Shown here piece by piece: positions 8,903 to 17,500 of a stretch of DNA of 64,000 nucleotides (its first letter is position 1; every line of letters starts with the position of its first letter). Source of the stretch: Crossiella sp. CA-258035 (lineage in GTDB: Bacteria > Actinomycetota > Actinomycetes > Mycobacteriales > Pseudonocardiaceae). The translations under genes and the position numbers were made by a program. A model generated the notes under the pieces. That model had not been told where the DNA came from. It ran no database searches and saw only the letters and a list, made by a program, of their open reading frames with translations. Location of the stretch: assembly GCF_030064675.1 (NCBI RefSeq), contig NZ_CP116413.1, positions 7,159,501 to 7,223,500 on the forward strand. The letters run 5' to 3'.

Positions 8903-9280
8903 GTGAACGCAGCGCCACCCCGCCCCAGCGGTCCTGACGAAGGTACCGCTCTGCTCGAGCCGAGCCCGGCACGTGACCGTGTGCGTGTCGAACTCCAGTG
9001 GCGTCCGGCCCGGCGGGCCCGCCGCACCGCGACCATGCCCTTCACCCACCCACCCCGCCCGGCCCTCCGGCCCCGGCGCGCGCACGTCCCCCGCCCCGCG
9101 CCGGTCACCCGGTCCTGGCACCCGCGGCGGCACGCACTCGCGCTGGTCATGGTGCTGGTGGCCGCGCTCGCCGTGCTCGCGGCCAGCGCCGAGGCCTTCG
9201 ACATGGCGATCGTGCTCGCGGTCGGCTTCAGCATGCAGCTGCTCTGCCTGTGGACCTGCGCGAAAGACAGCGCCCGCTAG
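8903..9280 (+). CDS. Hypothetical small membrane protein
   Basis: 125 residues from GTG 8903, or 81 residues from ATG 9035. The N-terminal part is basic and proline-rich with low information content. The C-terminal part contains two hydrophobic segments (LALVMVLVAALAVLAAS and MAIVLAVGFSMQLLCLW) consistent with a membrane hairpin. GAGGA lies at 8886-8890. It is the only plausible gene here and does not match any family I know. The shorter ATG form is equally possible. Confidence 0.45.
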   Translation: MNAAPPRPSGPDEGTALLEPSPARDRVRVELQWRPARRARRTATMPFTHPPRPALRPRRAHVPRPAPVTRSWHPRRHALALVMVLVAALAVLAASAEAFDMAIVLAVGFSMQLLCLWTCAKDSAR

Positions 9281-9281
9281 G

Positions 9282-9902
9282 TCAGGCCGGTAGCCGGGTG
9301 GCGACGTGTGCCGCGCGCAGGGTGCGGGCCAGTTCGATCCGCCAGGGCAGTGCCGCGAAGGAGTCCGGCCCGAGCCGGTGCAGCGTGCTCGGCACCCCGG
9401 CCTTGGTCAGCCGCCGGGCATAGCGTTCCGCGGCGGCGCGACCGGTGTCCGCCTCACCCACCGCGATCAGCGCGGGCGGCAGACCGGCCAGGTCCGCGCC
9501 GGGGTCCGGGGTCCGCGTGGGCAGCTCCAGGACCTGCAAGACGATCGCGGGCCCACCGCGTTCCTTGATCAGCAACGGCAGGGCCGCGGCCAGGTCGGCG
9601 CCTTCGCGCGCGCCGCCGACGGCGAGCCGGGTGGCGTCGAGTTCGAGCAGGGCCGCGTTGTCCAACAGCCACATCAGCGCTGAGTAGCAGTCCTCGAGGG
9701 CGACCGGGAACGGGTGCCCGAAGCCGAGGCGGTGCTCGACCGAGACGATCGCGCAGCCGGCCTCGGTGGCCAGGTCGGAGAGCTCGCCGTGGCTGTCGTA
9801 TCCGCTGGGCAGGTGCAGGTAACAGGGCAGCGGGCCCAGCCAGACCGGCCGGTGAACCACCACCTCGATCGCTCCGCCATCGACAGCGACCTGATACCGC
9901 AT
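9282..9902 (-). CDS. Degenerate alpha/beta hydrolase (HSL-like fold, catalytic triad lost)
   Basis: 206 residues from ATG 9902, chosen because GAGGTGGGGG precedes it at good spacing. The layout matches hormone-sensitive-lipase-type alpha/beta hydrolases: VSVEHRLGFGHPFPVALEDCYSALMWL is the counterpart of the conserved EYRLAPE...DAYAAL segment. However, the nucleophile elbow GDSAGG is replaced by GGAREGAD (Ser replaced by Arg), the oxyanion HGGG motif is absent (LHLPSGYD), and the late acid/His region reads GEADTG and LGPDSFAAL with no catalytic His. The protein is therefore probably not an esterase. It may bind a ligand or another protein. A perfect palindrome sits just upstream of the start. 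Confidence 0.7.
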   Translation of the reverse strand: MRYQVAVDGGAIEVVVHRPVWLGPLPCYLHLPSGYDSHGELSDLATEAGCAIVSVEHRLGFGHPFPVALEDCYSALMWLLDNAALLELDATRLAVGGAREGADLAAALPLLIKERGGPAIVLQVLELPTRTPDPGADLAGLPPALIAVGEADTGRAAAERYARRLTKAGVPSTLHRLGPDSFAALPWRIELARTLRAAHVATRLPA

Positions 9903-9916
9903 CGGTGCCCCCACCT

Positions 9917-9937
9917 CAAACAGAACAGTTCTGTTTG
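9917..9937. promoter_or_regulatory. 21-bp perfect palindrome, candidate operator
   Basis: Arms CAAACAGAAC (9917-9926) and GTTCTGTTTG (9928-9937) are exact inverted copies around A9927. The site lies 14 bases upstream of the ATG of the degenerate hydrolase gene, overlapping where its promoter or leader should be. A dimeric repressor (TetR-like site geometry) is the likely ligand; no adjacent TetR gene is present. Confidence 0.65.
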
Positions 9938-10084
9938 CTTCAACGACACCAGTGTGCCCGAAGTTCCTGCCGAACGGGCAGCCCACCGGCGCGGCCAGAT
10001 GGGTGAGAGTGGCGGCGCCTCACCCGGAGACAGCAGTCAGCGCGACGCACCCGCGCCGCGCTGACCAGAGGCTGGTGGTGCCGG

Positions 10085-10876
10085 TCAGGAACCGCCGACC
10101 GCCTGCTGGCGCAGCGGCATGACCGCGACGTTGTGCGGCCGGAAGGAGTAGACCTGGCCGCCGAAGCCGTCCGGCCCGGCCACCAGGAGCCCGGTGGCCA
10201 GCGCGGTGGCCACGGCCGCGGCGCGGTCGCTGACGTGCAGCTTGGCGAAGATCCGCTGGAGGTGGGTCTTGACCGTGGTCTCGGCGACGAACAGGCGCCT
10301 GCCGATCTCCGCGTTCGTGTGACCTTCGGCGACGAGTCGCAGCACGTCCAGTTCCCGCCCGGACAGCACGGAACGTATCTGGGCCCGGGGCAGCGGCGTG
10401 ACTGTCAGCGGTGACAACTGTGGAGACATCGACGTGACACCGCTGCGCGCCTGCCGGATCGCCGCGATGACCTCGTCCCCCGTCGCGGACTTCAGCACGA
10501 AGCCCATGGCGCCGGCCTGGAGCGCCGCGCCAACGCGGGAACGCTGGTCGGAGAAGACCACGGCGACGATGGGCAGCCGGGTGCGCAGCACCGCCTTGAC
10601 CACCTCGAGCCCGTCCACCTCACCGAGGTCCAGATCGACGAGCACGACGTCGGGACGACGAGCGGTCACCTCGTCCACGATGTGCTCCGCGTCCTGGAGC
10701 GCACCAGCGAACTCGAGGTCGGAGTGCTGGGCGAAACAGGCGCGCAGCCCGTCCGCGACGATCGGGTGCCGGTCGACGACCAGGACCTTGATTGCCTGCG
10801 CGCGCGGTTCTCCCTCACGCGGAGACTGCCCGAAGCTCCCCGGTCGCACCGCGCCTGGACGCTGGCTCAGCGACAT
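10085..10876 (-). CDS. Orphan LuxR/NarL-family response regulator
   Basis: 263 residues. Receiver domain from about residue 28 (IKVLVVDRHPIVADGL) with the phosphoacceptor Asp in VLVDLDLGEVDG, the Ser/Thr switch in VVFSDQ and the conserved Lys in GFVLKSA. The C-terminal LuxR HTH is SGRELDVLRLVAEGHTNAEIGRRLFVAETTVKTHLQRIFAKL. The usual acidic pair near the N-terminus is Asp-Arg here, which may weaken Mg binding. No histidine kinase gene is adjacent, so the partner or activation mode is unknown. A C-terminal tail of about 30 residues follows the HTH. The upstream region is rich in palindromes, suggesting autoregulation. Confidence 0.88.
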   Translation of the reverse strand: MSLSQRPGAVRPGSFGQSPREGEPRAQAIKVLVVDRHPIVADGLRACFAQHSDLEFAGALQDAEHIVDEVTARRPDVVLVDLDLGEVDGLEVVKAVLRTRLPIVAVVFSDQRSRVGAALQAGAMGFVLKSATGDEVIAAIRQARSGVTSMSPQLSPLTVTPLPRAQIRSVLSGRELDVLRLVAEGHTNAEIGRRLFVAETTVKTHLQRIFAKLHVSDRAAAVATALATGLLVAGPDGFGGQVYSFRPHNVAVMPLRQQAVGGS

Positions 10877-10899
10877 GACACACCCCTGCTCAGACGGCC

Positions 10900-10994
10900 C
10901 CAGTCATGACTGGCAAATGCTGATCATCGAGTTGACAACTGATGACAACAGCATGGTACCGACCCCCTGACTGATGGTCAATTAACCAGTCAAC
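10900..10994. promoter_or_regulatory. Palindrome-rich regulatory region upstream of the response regulator
   Basis: Contains a perfect 14-bp palindrome CCAGTCATGACTGG at 10900-10913, an odd palindrome AGTTGACAACT at 10930-10940, a repeated TGACAAC (10933-10939 and 10943-10949, 10-bp period), GGTCAATTAACC at 10976-10987 and GTCAAC at 10989-10994. The clustering on one helical face suggests cooperative binding. The rest of the gap to 11362 holds a CCGTGG/CCACGG hairpin (11197-11215) and no supported gene. Confidence 0.45.
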
Positions 10995-11362
10995 AACCCG
11001 CGACGACCCGACCCGTTCAGATCACCCGTACATGTCACAACCGACATTCGTCGGGACCCCTGACCCCCCGCTGATCGCCACCCACAGTCACCAATCCCCC
11101 CGATCGAAGGATTGCCAACCAGTTGACACACGCTCCAACCCAGCCCTGTCACGTTGACGCAGCACGAACGAGACTCTTACCCTCGCCTCATAAACACCGT
11201 GGGTGAACACCACGGCCGCTACGACACTCACCAGAGGCACAGCATGCAGATCCGCGTCGACACCCGTTTGGGCTAGACATGACTGTGCGTGGAAAGTGCC
11301 GCACCGCCGCGCGCGCAAACGTCCGCACGGCGGCCCCAGCCGTGCCGGTCACGTTGAAGCCG

Positions 11363-12691
11363 TCAGGAGCGCCCGTGGTGGTTGCGCAAAGTCCGCACGG
11401 ACAGCGCAGCCACCTCCTTGAGCAAAGCGGGCCGCACCTCCTCCGGATCCGCGGTGTCCAGGTGCTGGAGCAACTCGTCAAGAGCGGAAAGTCGCCTCTC
11501 CTCCAGCCCCAGGTCGGTGCTCACCTTGACCACGGTCATCAGGGTGCGGATCCGGTCGCCGGTGCCCAGCACTCCGGAGTCCAGCGCGGCCTGAGCACTG
11601 TGAAGCGCGCCGGGCGGGTCGTTGGCACGCAGGGCCAGTTCCGCGCGCAGGATGAGCACCTGGGCGTCGAGCTGGCCACCTGCACTGCGCCGGGTCTCCG
11701 TCACCTGGTTCAGCAGCGCCTCGGCCTGCTCCGCCACTACGTCGTACTCCAGGAAGATGCCGACGTAACCCACCCGCACGCGGCACCACAGCTCCGCGCC
11801 GATGGACTCCTCGTCCGGCTGCAAAGCCAGCTCGAAGTGCTTCGCGGAGGTGTCGAGATCCCCGGTGCGGGTGAGCGCGACGGCGAGCATCCAGTGGCTG
11901 ACCACCAGAAGCTCATCGGCGAGCCGCTTGTCCTCTGCAGCGCACACCTCAGCGAAGGCGGCGGTGATGTGGACGGCCTCCTGGGCAATGTCGACAGCCT
12001 CCATCAGCCTGCCGGACACACCGAACACCGCGGCCAGGGTGGTTCGCGCCTTCACCCGGAGCAGGGCTGCCTGATCAGCGGGGAAGTCATCGGTCCCGAT
12101 CAGCGCGTCGGACTCGGCGACGGCCCGCTGCCCGAACTCCACCGCCTCGCGGTTACGGCCCAGCTCGCGTGCGGCCAGAGTCTGCAGGGTCGAGGTCAGC
12201 GTCCTGGCGGAGGTCGGCAGGCCCCGGTACATCGGCTCGATCGTGGCAAGACGGTCAGCGACGTCCTGGGTGCGGCCGAGCCTGCTGGCGCAGGACGCGG
12301 CAGCGTACTCGCACAGCCACCTCGCCTGCGGCTCACGCACGTCGTGCCGGATGATGTCAAGAACATCCAGCGCCTCGGAGATCCGGCCCGCGAGCAGGTG
12401 GTCGAAGACTCGCGCGGCACCGGCCAGGAACACGCCACCGCTCGGACGGCTGCCGTTGCCGAGCCCGGCGAAGGACTCCGCCGCGACACCGAGCCTGGCC
12501 GCGAGCTGCTCGACGACCTTCGGTGTGGGCATCCGTTGACCGGACTCGAGCCGGGAGAGGTAGCTACTGGACAGGCCCTCACCAGCAAGATCACGCTGGG
12601 TCAGGCCTCGAGCCACGCGAAGCGCACGCAGCCTCTCACCGAACGTCGCCGCAAGCTCACGTTCGGTGCTGACACGCTCGGCAGAACTCAT
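11363..12691 (-). CDS. XRE-family HTH regulator with C-terminal helical-repeat (TPR-like) domain, candidate peptide receptor
   Basis: 442 residues. An N-terminal XRE HTH spans about residues 16-70 (FGERLRALRVARGLTQRDLA... SSSYLSRLESGQRMPTPKVVEQLAARLG). The remaining roughly 350 residues are alpha-helical with repeated amphipathic pairs (for example ARTLTSTLQTLAARELGRNREAVEFGQRA, LLVVSHWMLAVALTRTGDLDTSAKHFELAL), the pattern of TPR-like repeats. HTH plus TPR is the architecture of RRNPP peptide-sensing regulators (Rap, NprR, PlcR, PrgX), although similar proteins without a known peptide are also frequent in actinomycetes. Its ATG lies 27 bases from the ATG of a divergent repeat-peptide gene. 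No Shine-Dalgarno is visible before the ATG; TAGTTA at 12 bases upstream might serve as a -10 for a leaderless message. A peptide-receptor role is inference. Confidence 0.85.
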   Translation of the reverse strand: MSSAERVSTERELAATFGERLRALRVARGLTQRDLAGEGLSSSYLSRLESGQRMPTPKVVEQLAARLGVAAESFAGLGNGSRPSGGVFLAGAARVFDHLLAGRISEALDVLDIIRHDVREPQARWLCEYAAASCASRLGRTQDVADRLATIEPMYRGLPTSARTLTSTLQTLAARELGRNREAVEFGQRAVAESDALIGTDDFPADQAALLRVKARTTLAAVFGVSGRLMEAVDIAQEAVHITAAFAEVCAAEDKRLADELLVVSHWMLAVALTRTGDLDTSAKHFELALQPDEESIGAELWCRVRVGYVGIFLEYDVVAEQAEALLNQVTETRRSAGGQLDAQVLILRAELALRANDPPGALHSAQAALDSGVLGTGDRIRTLMTVVKVSTDLGLEERRLSALDELLQHLDTADPEEVRPALLKEVAALSVRTLRNHHGRS

Positions 12692-12718
12692 GACAGATAA
12701 CTACCCAAGGAGGCAGGC
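12692..12718. promoter_or_regulatory. 27-bp divergent intergenic region between regulator and repeat peptide
   Basis: Only 27 bases separate the two start codons. On the + strand AAGGAGG at 12707-12713 is a near-perfect Shine-Dalgarno for the peptide gene, 5 bases before its ATG. AGATAACTA next to it may hold a -10. Promoters must therefore reach into the opposing coding regions, so regulator binding here would affect both genes. Confidence 0.55.
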
Positions 12719-13000
12719 ATGTTCGTTGCCCTTCTGATGACACTTTACGCGGGAATTGTTCCACTCGCGGACAGCACGACTCAATCCACCGATATCTATT
12801 CGTCGCCTACGGGCTCCGGCCAGACCGTCGTCACCGCTGACTGGCAAGCGTCGACGACAGATCTGACGCACCCCTTCGGACCGGCGCGGGGGATGTTGAC
12901 CGACCTGACACACCCTGTCTCGCCGGGTGCGACGACCAACGATCTCACGCATCCCAACACCCCAGGTTGCGACCAGAAGGACGACCTCACGCACCCGTGA
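12719..13000 (+). CDS. Small repeat peptide precursor with four DLTHP copies (candidate signalling peptide)
   Basis: 93 residues, no family recognised. Residues 2-17 are hydrophobic (FVALLMTLYAGIVPLA) and may direct export, although the usual basic N-region is missing. Residues 18-46 are Ser/Thr-rich. DLTHP then occurs at 48-52, 62-66, 75-79 and 89-93, spaced 14, 13 and 14 residues, preceded by T, T, N or D. Linkers are Pro/Gly-rich and variable, and the last copy is the exact C-terminus. All nucleotide differences among the four DLTHP copies fall in third codon positions, so the peptide, not the DNA, is conserved. It has a very strong ribosome site and a terminator at 13044-13078. No peptide-modifying enzyme is adjacent. 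Multi-copy layout and the divergent HTH/TPR regulator suggest a pheromone precursor processed to a short DLTHP-ending peptide. One Cys (residue 84) lies in the last linker. Confidence 0.8.
   Translation: MFVALLMTLYAGIVPLADSTTQSTDIYSSPTGSGQTVVTADWQASTTDLTHPFGPARGMLTDLTHPVSPGATTNDLTHPNTPGCDQKDDLTHP
12860..12997 (+). repeat. Four coding repeats of DLTHP
   Basis: Repeat cores at 12860-12874, 12902-12916, 12941-12955 and 12983-12997. The codons differ: GAT CTG ACG CAC CCC; GAC CTG ACA CAC CCT; GAT CTC ACG CAT CCC; GAC CTC ACG CAC CCG. Every change is synonymous, indicating old repeats held by selection on the peptide. Confidence 0.9.
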
Positions 13001-13043
13001 CCAGGAGGGCGACGCACGGGGTCTGGCTATCTGACATGTGCGG

Positions 13044-13078
13044 AACGGGTTGTCTCGGCGGCGGCGAGACAACCCGTT
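13044..13078 (+). terminator. Strong stem-loop terminator after the repeat-peptide gene
   Basis: A perfect 14-bp stem: AACGGGTTGTCTCG at 13044-13057 pairs with CGAGACAACCCGTT at 13065-13078 around a 7-base loop, followed by TCTCGTG. It isolates the peptide gene from the nitric oxide synthase gene. Confidence 0.85.
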
Positions 13079-13162
13079 TCTCGTGTCCAGACCCACCCCG
13101 CACCACCCTGCCGGGACCTCAAGCCGCCTCCCGCACCGGTCAAGTACCGCACCCTCCGTAAC

Positions 13163-13190
13163 TAGATTCCTCGTTAGTGTGCACCACTAA
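13163..13190 (+). promoter_or_regulatory. Candidate promoter and operator of nitric oxide synthase
   Basis: TAGATT at 13163-13168 fits a -10 element. About 7 bases later an inverted repeat TTAGTG (13174-13179) / CACTAA (13185-13190) with a 5-base centre would overlap the transcription start, a position typical of a repressor site. The binding protein is unknown. Confidence 0.45.
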
Positions 13191-13254
13191 ACCGCAGCTC
13201 ATGGCCCATCTGGCGGTCACCGGTCACATGTTTGCCGGGTTAAGTTTCCGCGCC

Positions 13255-14541
13255 GTGACTACCCTCAGCGAGCGACCGATGGCCCCCATGGCCTGCCCAG
13301 TCGCGCACGGGGCGATGCCCCTGGAGACGGGGGTGCGGGCGGGTGGTGGCGAGGGTGTCGACGTCGACGAGGCGGAGGACTTCCTCCGGCTCTTCCACGC
13401 CGAGAATCCCCAGGCCGGGCCGGTGGAGCCCCGGCTCTCCGCGGTCCGGGCCGAGATCGCCCTTCGCGGCACCTACCTGCACACTCCCGACGAGCTCGTC
13501 TTCGGCGCGCGGGTCGCCTGGCGCAACAGCGCCCGGTGCATCGGCCGCCTGTACTGGCGCAGCCTGGCCGTGCGCGACCTGCGGCAGGTCACCAACGCCG
13601 CGGACGTCGCCGCCGAGTGCGTCGAGCACCTGCGCCTTGCCACCAACGCCGGCCGCGTCCGGCCCGTGATGACCGTGTTCGCGCCGGACACCCCCGAGCA
13701 GCCCGGCCCGTGCGTCTGGAACGAGCAGCTGGTCCGCTACGCGGGCTACCGGGACGCCTTCGGCAACGTGGTCGGCGATCCGCGCTACGCCGGGTTCACC
13801 GGGGCGGTGACCGAGCTGGGCTGGCGGCCGCCGACCCAGCGCAGCCCGTTCGACCTGCTGCCGCTGGCGGTGGAGACCGCGCACGAGGGGGTGCGGCTGT
13901 TCCCGGTGCCCAGGGACGTGGTCATGGAGGTGCCGCTGGAGCATCCCGACCTGCCCTGGTTCACCGACCTGAGCCTGCGCTGGCACGCGGTCCCGGCGAT
14001 CAGCAACATGCGGCTGTCCATCGGCGGCGTCTCCTACCCGGCCGCCCCGTTCAACGGCTGGTACATGGGCACCGAGATCGGCGCGCGCAACCTCGCCGAC
14101 GCCGACCGCTACGACATGCTGCCGGAGATCGGCGAGCGCCTCGGCCTGGACACCAGCTCGGAGGCAACGCTGTGGCGGGACCGGGCGCTGGTGGAGATCA
14201 ACCGGGCGGTGCTGCACTCCTACGCCTCGGCCGGGGTCACCATCACCGACCACCACACCGAGTCCGAGCGCTTCCTCACCCACCTCAAGAGGGAGGAGAA
14301 GGCGGGGCGGACCTGCCCCGCGGACTGGAGCTGGATCGTTCCCCCGATGTCCGGCTCGCTGACCCCGGTTTTCCACCGCTACTACGAGACCGAGCACCTG
14401 CGCCCGGAGTTCGTGCTCGACCCCGACGCGGCGCACCGGGGCCAGCACGGCGCCCCGCACCGCTTCCCGGCCGCGCCGGATGTGGCGGCCGCGGCCAGGC
14501 GTGGGTTGTTTGCCGCTTTCCGACGACGGTTGAGCGGCTGA
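13255..14541 (+). CDS. nos: Nitric oxide synthase, oxygenase domain only
   Basis: About 428 residues from GTG 13255; the frame is open from 13177 and ATG 13279 is also possible, as no clear ribosome site decides. It makes nitric oxide and citrulline from arginine using heme and a pterin. Visible features: heme-ligating Cys in AWRNSARCIGR (codon 13537-13539), the arginine-binding Glu in FNGWYMGTEIGARN, the pterin-side segment TITDHHTESERF, and CPADWSWIVPPMSGS. No reductase domain is attached, as usual for bacterial NOS, so electrons come from a separate reductase. An N-terminal extension with MACPVAHG precedes the core. The gene has its own candidate promoter/operator. Confidence 0.93.
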   Translation: MTTLSERPMAPMACPVAHGAMPLETGVRAGGGEGVDVDEAEDFLRLFHAENPQAGPVEPRLSAVRAEIALRGTYLHTPDELVFGARVAWRNSARCIGRLYWRSLAVRDLRQVTNAADVAAECVEHLRLATNAGRVRPVMTVFAPDTPEQPGPCVWNEQLVRYAGYRDAFGNVVGDPRYAGFTGAVTELGWRPPTQRSPFDLLPLAVETAHEGVRLFPVPRDVVMEVPLEHPDLPWFTDLSLRWHAVPAISNMRLSIGGVSYPAAPFNGWYMGTEIGARNLADADRYDMLPEIGERLGLDTSSEATLWRDRALVEINRAVLHSYASAGVTITDHHTESERFLTHLKREEKAGRTCPADWSWIVPPMSGSLTPVFHRYYETEHLRPEFVLDPDAAHRGQHGAPHRFPAAPDVAAAARRGLFAAFRRRLSG

Positions 14542-14594
14542 CCAGCTAGTCTGCCTCCGGGGTGTGGTCCGAAAGGACTACAGAGGGGGCAACA

Positions 14595-17500
14595 ATGGCT
14601 GGTCGCGGCGTGGAGTTCCGGCTGCTCGGACCGGTGGAGATCGTCCTGTCCGGACGGTCCGCACCGGTGGAGGCGGCGAAGCATCGAACCCTCTTGGCGT
14701 GCCTGGTGTTGCGGGCCGGGCAACGGGTCGAGGCCACGGAGCTGGTCGGTTACCTGTGGGATGACGAGGACCGTCCCGCACATCCGCGCGGGGCCCTGCA
14801 CACCTATGTGCGCAGGCTGCGACATCTGCTCGGCGCGGGGCTGATCAGCACCGTGGCCGGCGGCTACCGGCTGGCGGCCGAGCCGGAGGCCGCCGACGCG
14901 CACCGCTTCCGGCAGCTGCTGCACACCGCCCGGCAGACCGCGGACCCGGCCGAACGCGCCGCCGTCCTGCACTCCGCGCTGGCCCTGTGGCGCGGCCCGG
15001 CGCTGGCCGACATCACCTCGGCCGCGCTGCGCCGCGACTACGGCGACCCGCTGGACACCGAACGGCTGGACGCCCTGGCGCTGCGCTTCGACACCGAGCT
15101 GGCCATGGGCAGGCACGAGTCACTGGTGCCGGACCTGTGGAAAGCGACCGCCGAGCACCCGCTGCGCGAGGAGTTCTGGCACCAGCTGATGCTCGCCCTT
15201 TACCGCACCCAGCGCCAGGCCGAGGCGCTGGAGACCTACCAGCGGGCCGCGGACGTGCTGCGCCAAGAGCTCGGCGTCGAACCCAGCGCCCGCCTGCGCG
15301 AGCTGCGCCAGTCGGTGCTGACCAACGACCCGGCCCTGGCCGCGCCCGCGCCGATGACAACCGCGGTCGCCGCCTGGCAGCCCGTCTGTCAACTCCCGCC
15401 GGACATCGGTGACTTCGTCGGCAGGGACCGCCTCGGCCACCGCGTCGCCGAACAGCTGCGCCGCGGCCGCCCGGTGCTGGTCTCCGGCCCGCCAGGGGTG
15501 GGCAAGACCGCGCTCGCGGTCCGGGTCGGCCACCGGCTGCGCGCGGACTTCCCGGACGGCCAGCTGCACGTGAACCTGCACGGCTACGCCACCGAGGCCG
15601 CCCTGCGCCCCACCGACGTGCTGGCCCGGTTCCTGCGCGGGCTGGGCGTGCCGCCGGCGCAGATCCCGCTGGAACAGGAGCAGCAGGCGGAGCTGTTCCG
15701 CTCGGTGCTGCGCGGGCGACGGGTGCTGGTGCTGCTGGACAACGCGTCGGCGGCGGAGCAGGTGCTGCCGCTGCTCCCGGCCGAACCGGGCTGCGCGGCC
15801 CTGATCACCAGCCGCAACCAGCTCCCCGGCCTCGGCCTGACGGTCACCCTGGACGCGCTGCGGCACGAGGACGCGCTGGCACTGCTCACCCGCACGCTGG
15901 GTTCGGCGGAGCCGGAAGCGCTGGATGAGCTCGCCGAGCTGTGCGCGCACCTGCCGCTGGCACTGCGGATCGCGGCGGCGAACCTGGCCGAGACGACCGG
16001 AACCTGCCTGGCCAACCGGGTACGGCAGATCAGCGGCGGGAACCGGTTGACCTCGCTGGCGATCGACGGGGATCCGGAGGCCGCCGTCCAGCAGGCGTTC
16101 GGCCGCTCCTACCGGACCCTGTTGCCGGAGCACCAGCGACTGTTCCGGTTCCTGGGGCTGGTGCCCGGACCGGACTTCACCGCGGCGTCCGCGGCGGCGC
16201 TGATCGGTGTGCCCGAGCGGCACGCGGCCTCGCTGCTGGAAGAGCTGGCCACGGCGAACCTGGTGCAGCGACAGGAGGACGGCCGGTTCCAGCTGCACGA
16301 CCTGATCCGCCTCTACGCCGAACACCGTTGCCACGCCGAGGAATCAGCCGAGTCCAGGGACGCGGCGTTCCAGCGCTGGTTCGACTTCTACCTCTACGGC
16401 GCGGACCGGGCCACCGAGCTGCTGTACCGGGAGGTGTCCCGGACCAGGCTGGACGATCCACCGCCCGGCACCGGCCCGAGCGGCTTCCCCGACCACCGCG
16501 CCGCGCGGCACTGGTTCGACCTGGAGCGGCCGAACCTGGTGGCCGCCACGCTGCGCGCGGCGGAGGAGTCCAGGGACGACCGCGCGTGGCGGCTGGCCGA
16601 CACGCTGCGCGGCTACTTCCAGCACGCCAGGCTGCTCAACGACTGGCTGACCACGACCGAAGCCGGGCTGCGCAGCGCGATCCGGCTGGAGGACCCGATC
16701 GCACAGGCGTGCATGCACCACGGGCTCGGCGTGCTGCACTGGTTCCTCGGTCAGCAGGACACCTCGATGGAGCACCTGGACCTGGCGCGGGCCGACCTGG
16801 CGGACAGCCCGGAACAGGTGCGGCTGGCCAACGTGATCGCCAACCAGGGCATCAACCACGTGGACCGGCGGGATCACCGGCAGGCGATCCGCTGCTACCG
16901 GCAGGCGCTGGAGATGTACGTGGCGCTCGGCGACGAGTACCGGCAGGTGCCGCTGCTGAGCAACTTCGGCATCGTGCTGCGCGAGCTCGGTCAGCTGGAC
17001 ACCGCGCGGAACTGCTACCTGCGCGCGCTGGAGATCGCGCGCAGGCGGGGTCTGGCCAACTCCGAGGCGGTGCTGCACAACAACCTCGGCTTCGTCCTGT
17101 GGGATCTGGGCGATCCCGAGGGGGCGCTCGCCAGGCTGCACGAGGCGTTGGCGGTCTTCGACCGGATGGGTGGCAGGTACGGGGAGCTGAACACGCTCAT
17201 CGGCCTGGCCGCGGTGCACACGGAACTGGGCGCGCTTGACCGGGCCGAGGACCTGGTGGCGGAGGCGGTGACCCGAGCGGAGTCGTCAGCGGACCACAAG
17301 GAGCTCGCCCACGGGCACAACGTGTTCGGCGTCGTGACGCGGGAACGGCAGCGGTTCCACCTGGCGGTGGCCCACCATCACCAGGCGCTGGAACTGAGCC
17401 GGGACACCGGGTACGCCCAGTTCGAGACCGACGCGCTGCTCGGCCTGGCCGACACACATCACGCGATGGGGGAACCGCGGCTCGCGCTCGACCACGCGCT

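Noticed and set aside
11088-11318. A 76-codon minus-strand ORF between the regulator and response-regulator genes
   Set aside because: It has no ribosome site, no family resemblance and no codon-bias support.
12719-13000. Lanthipeptide or other RiPP precursor reading of the DLTHP peptide
   Set aside because: No modifying enzyme, protease-transporter or leader motif lies nearby, and repeats contain no Cys. A signalling peptide explains the divergent HTH/TPR gene better.
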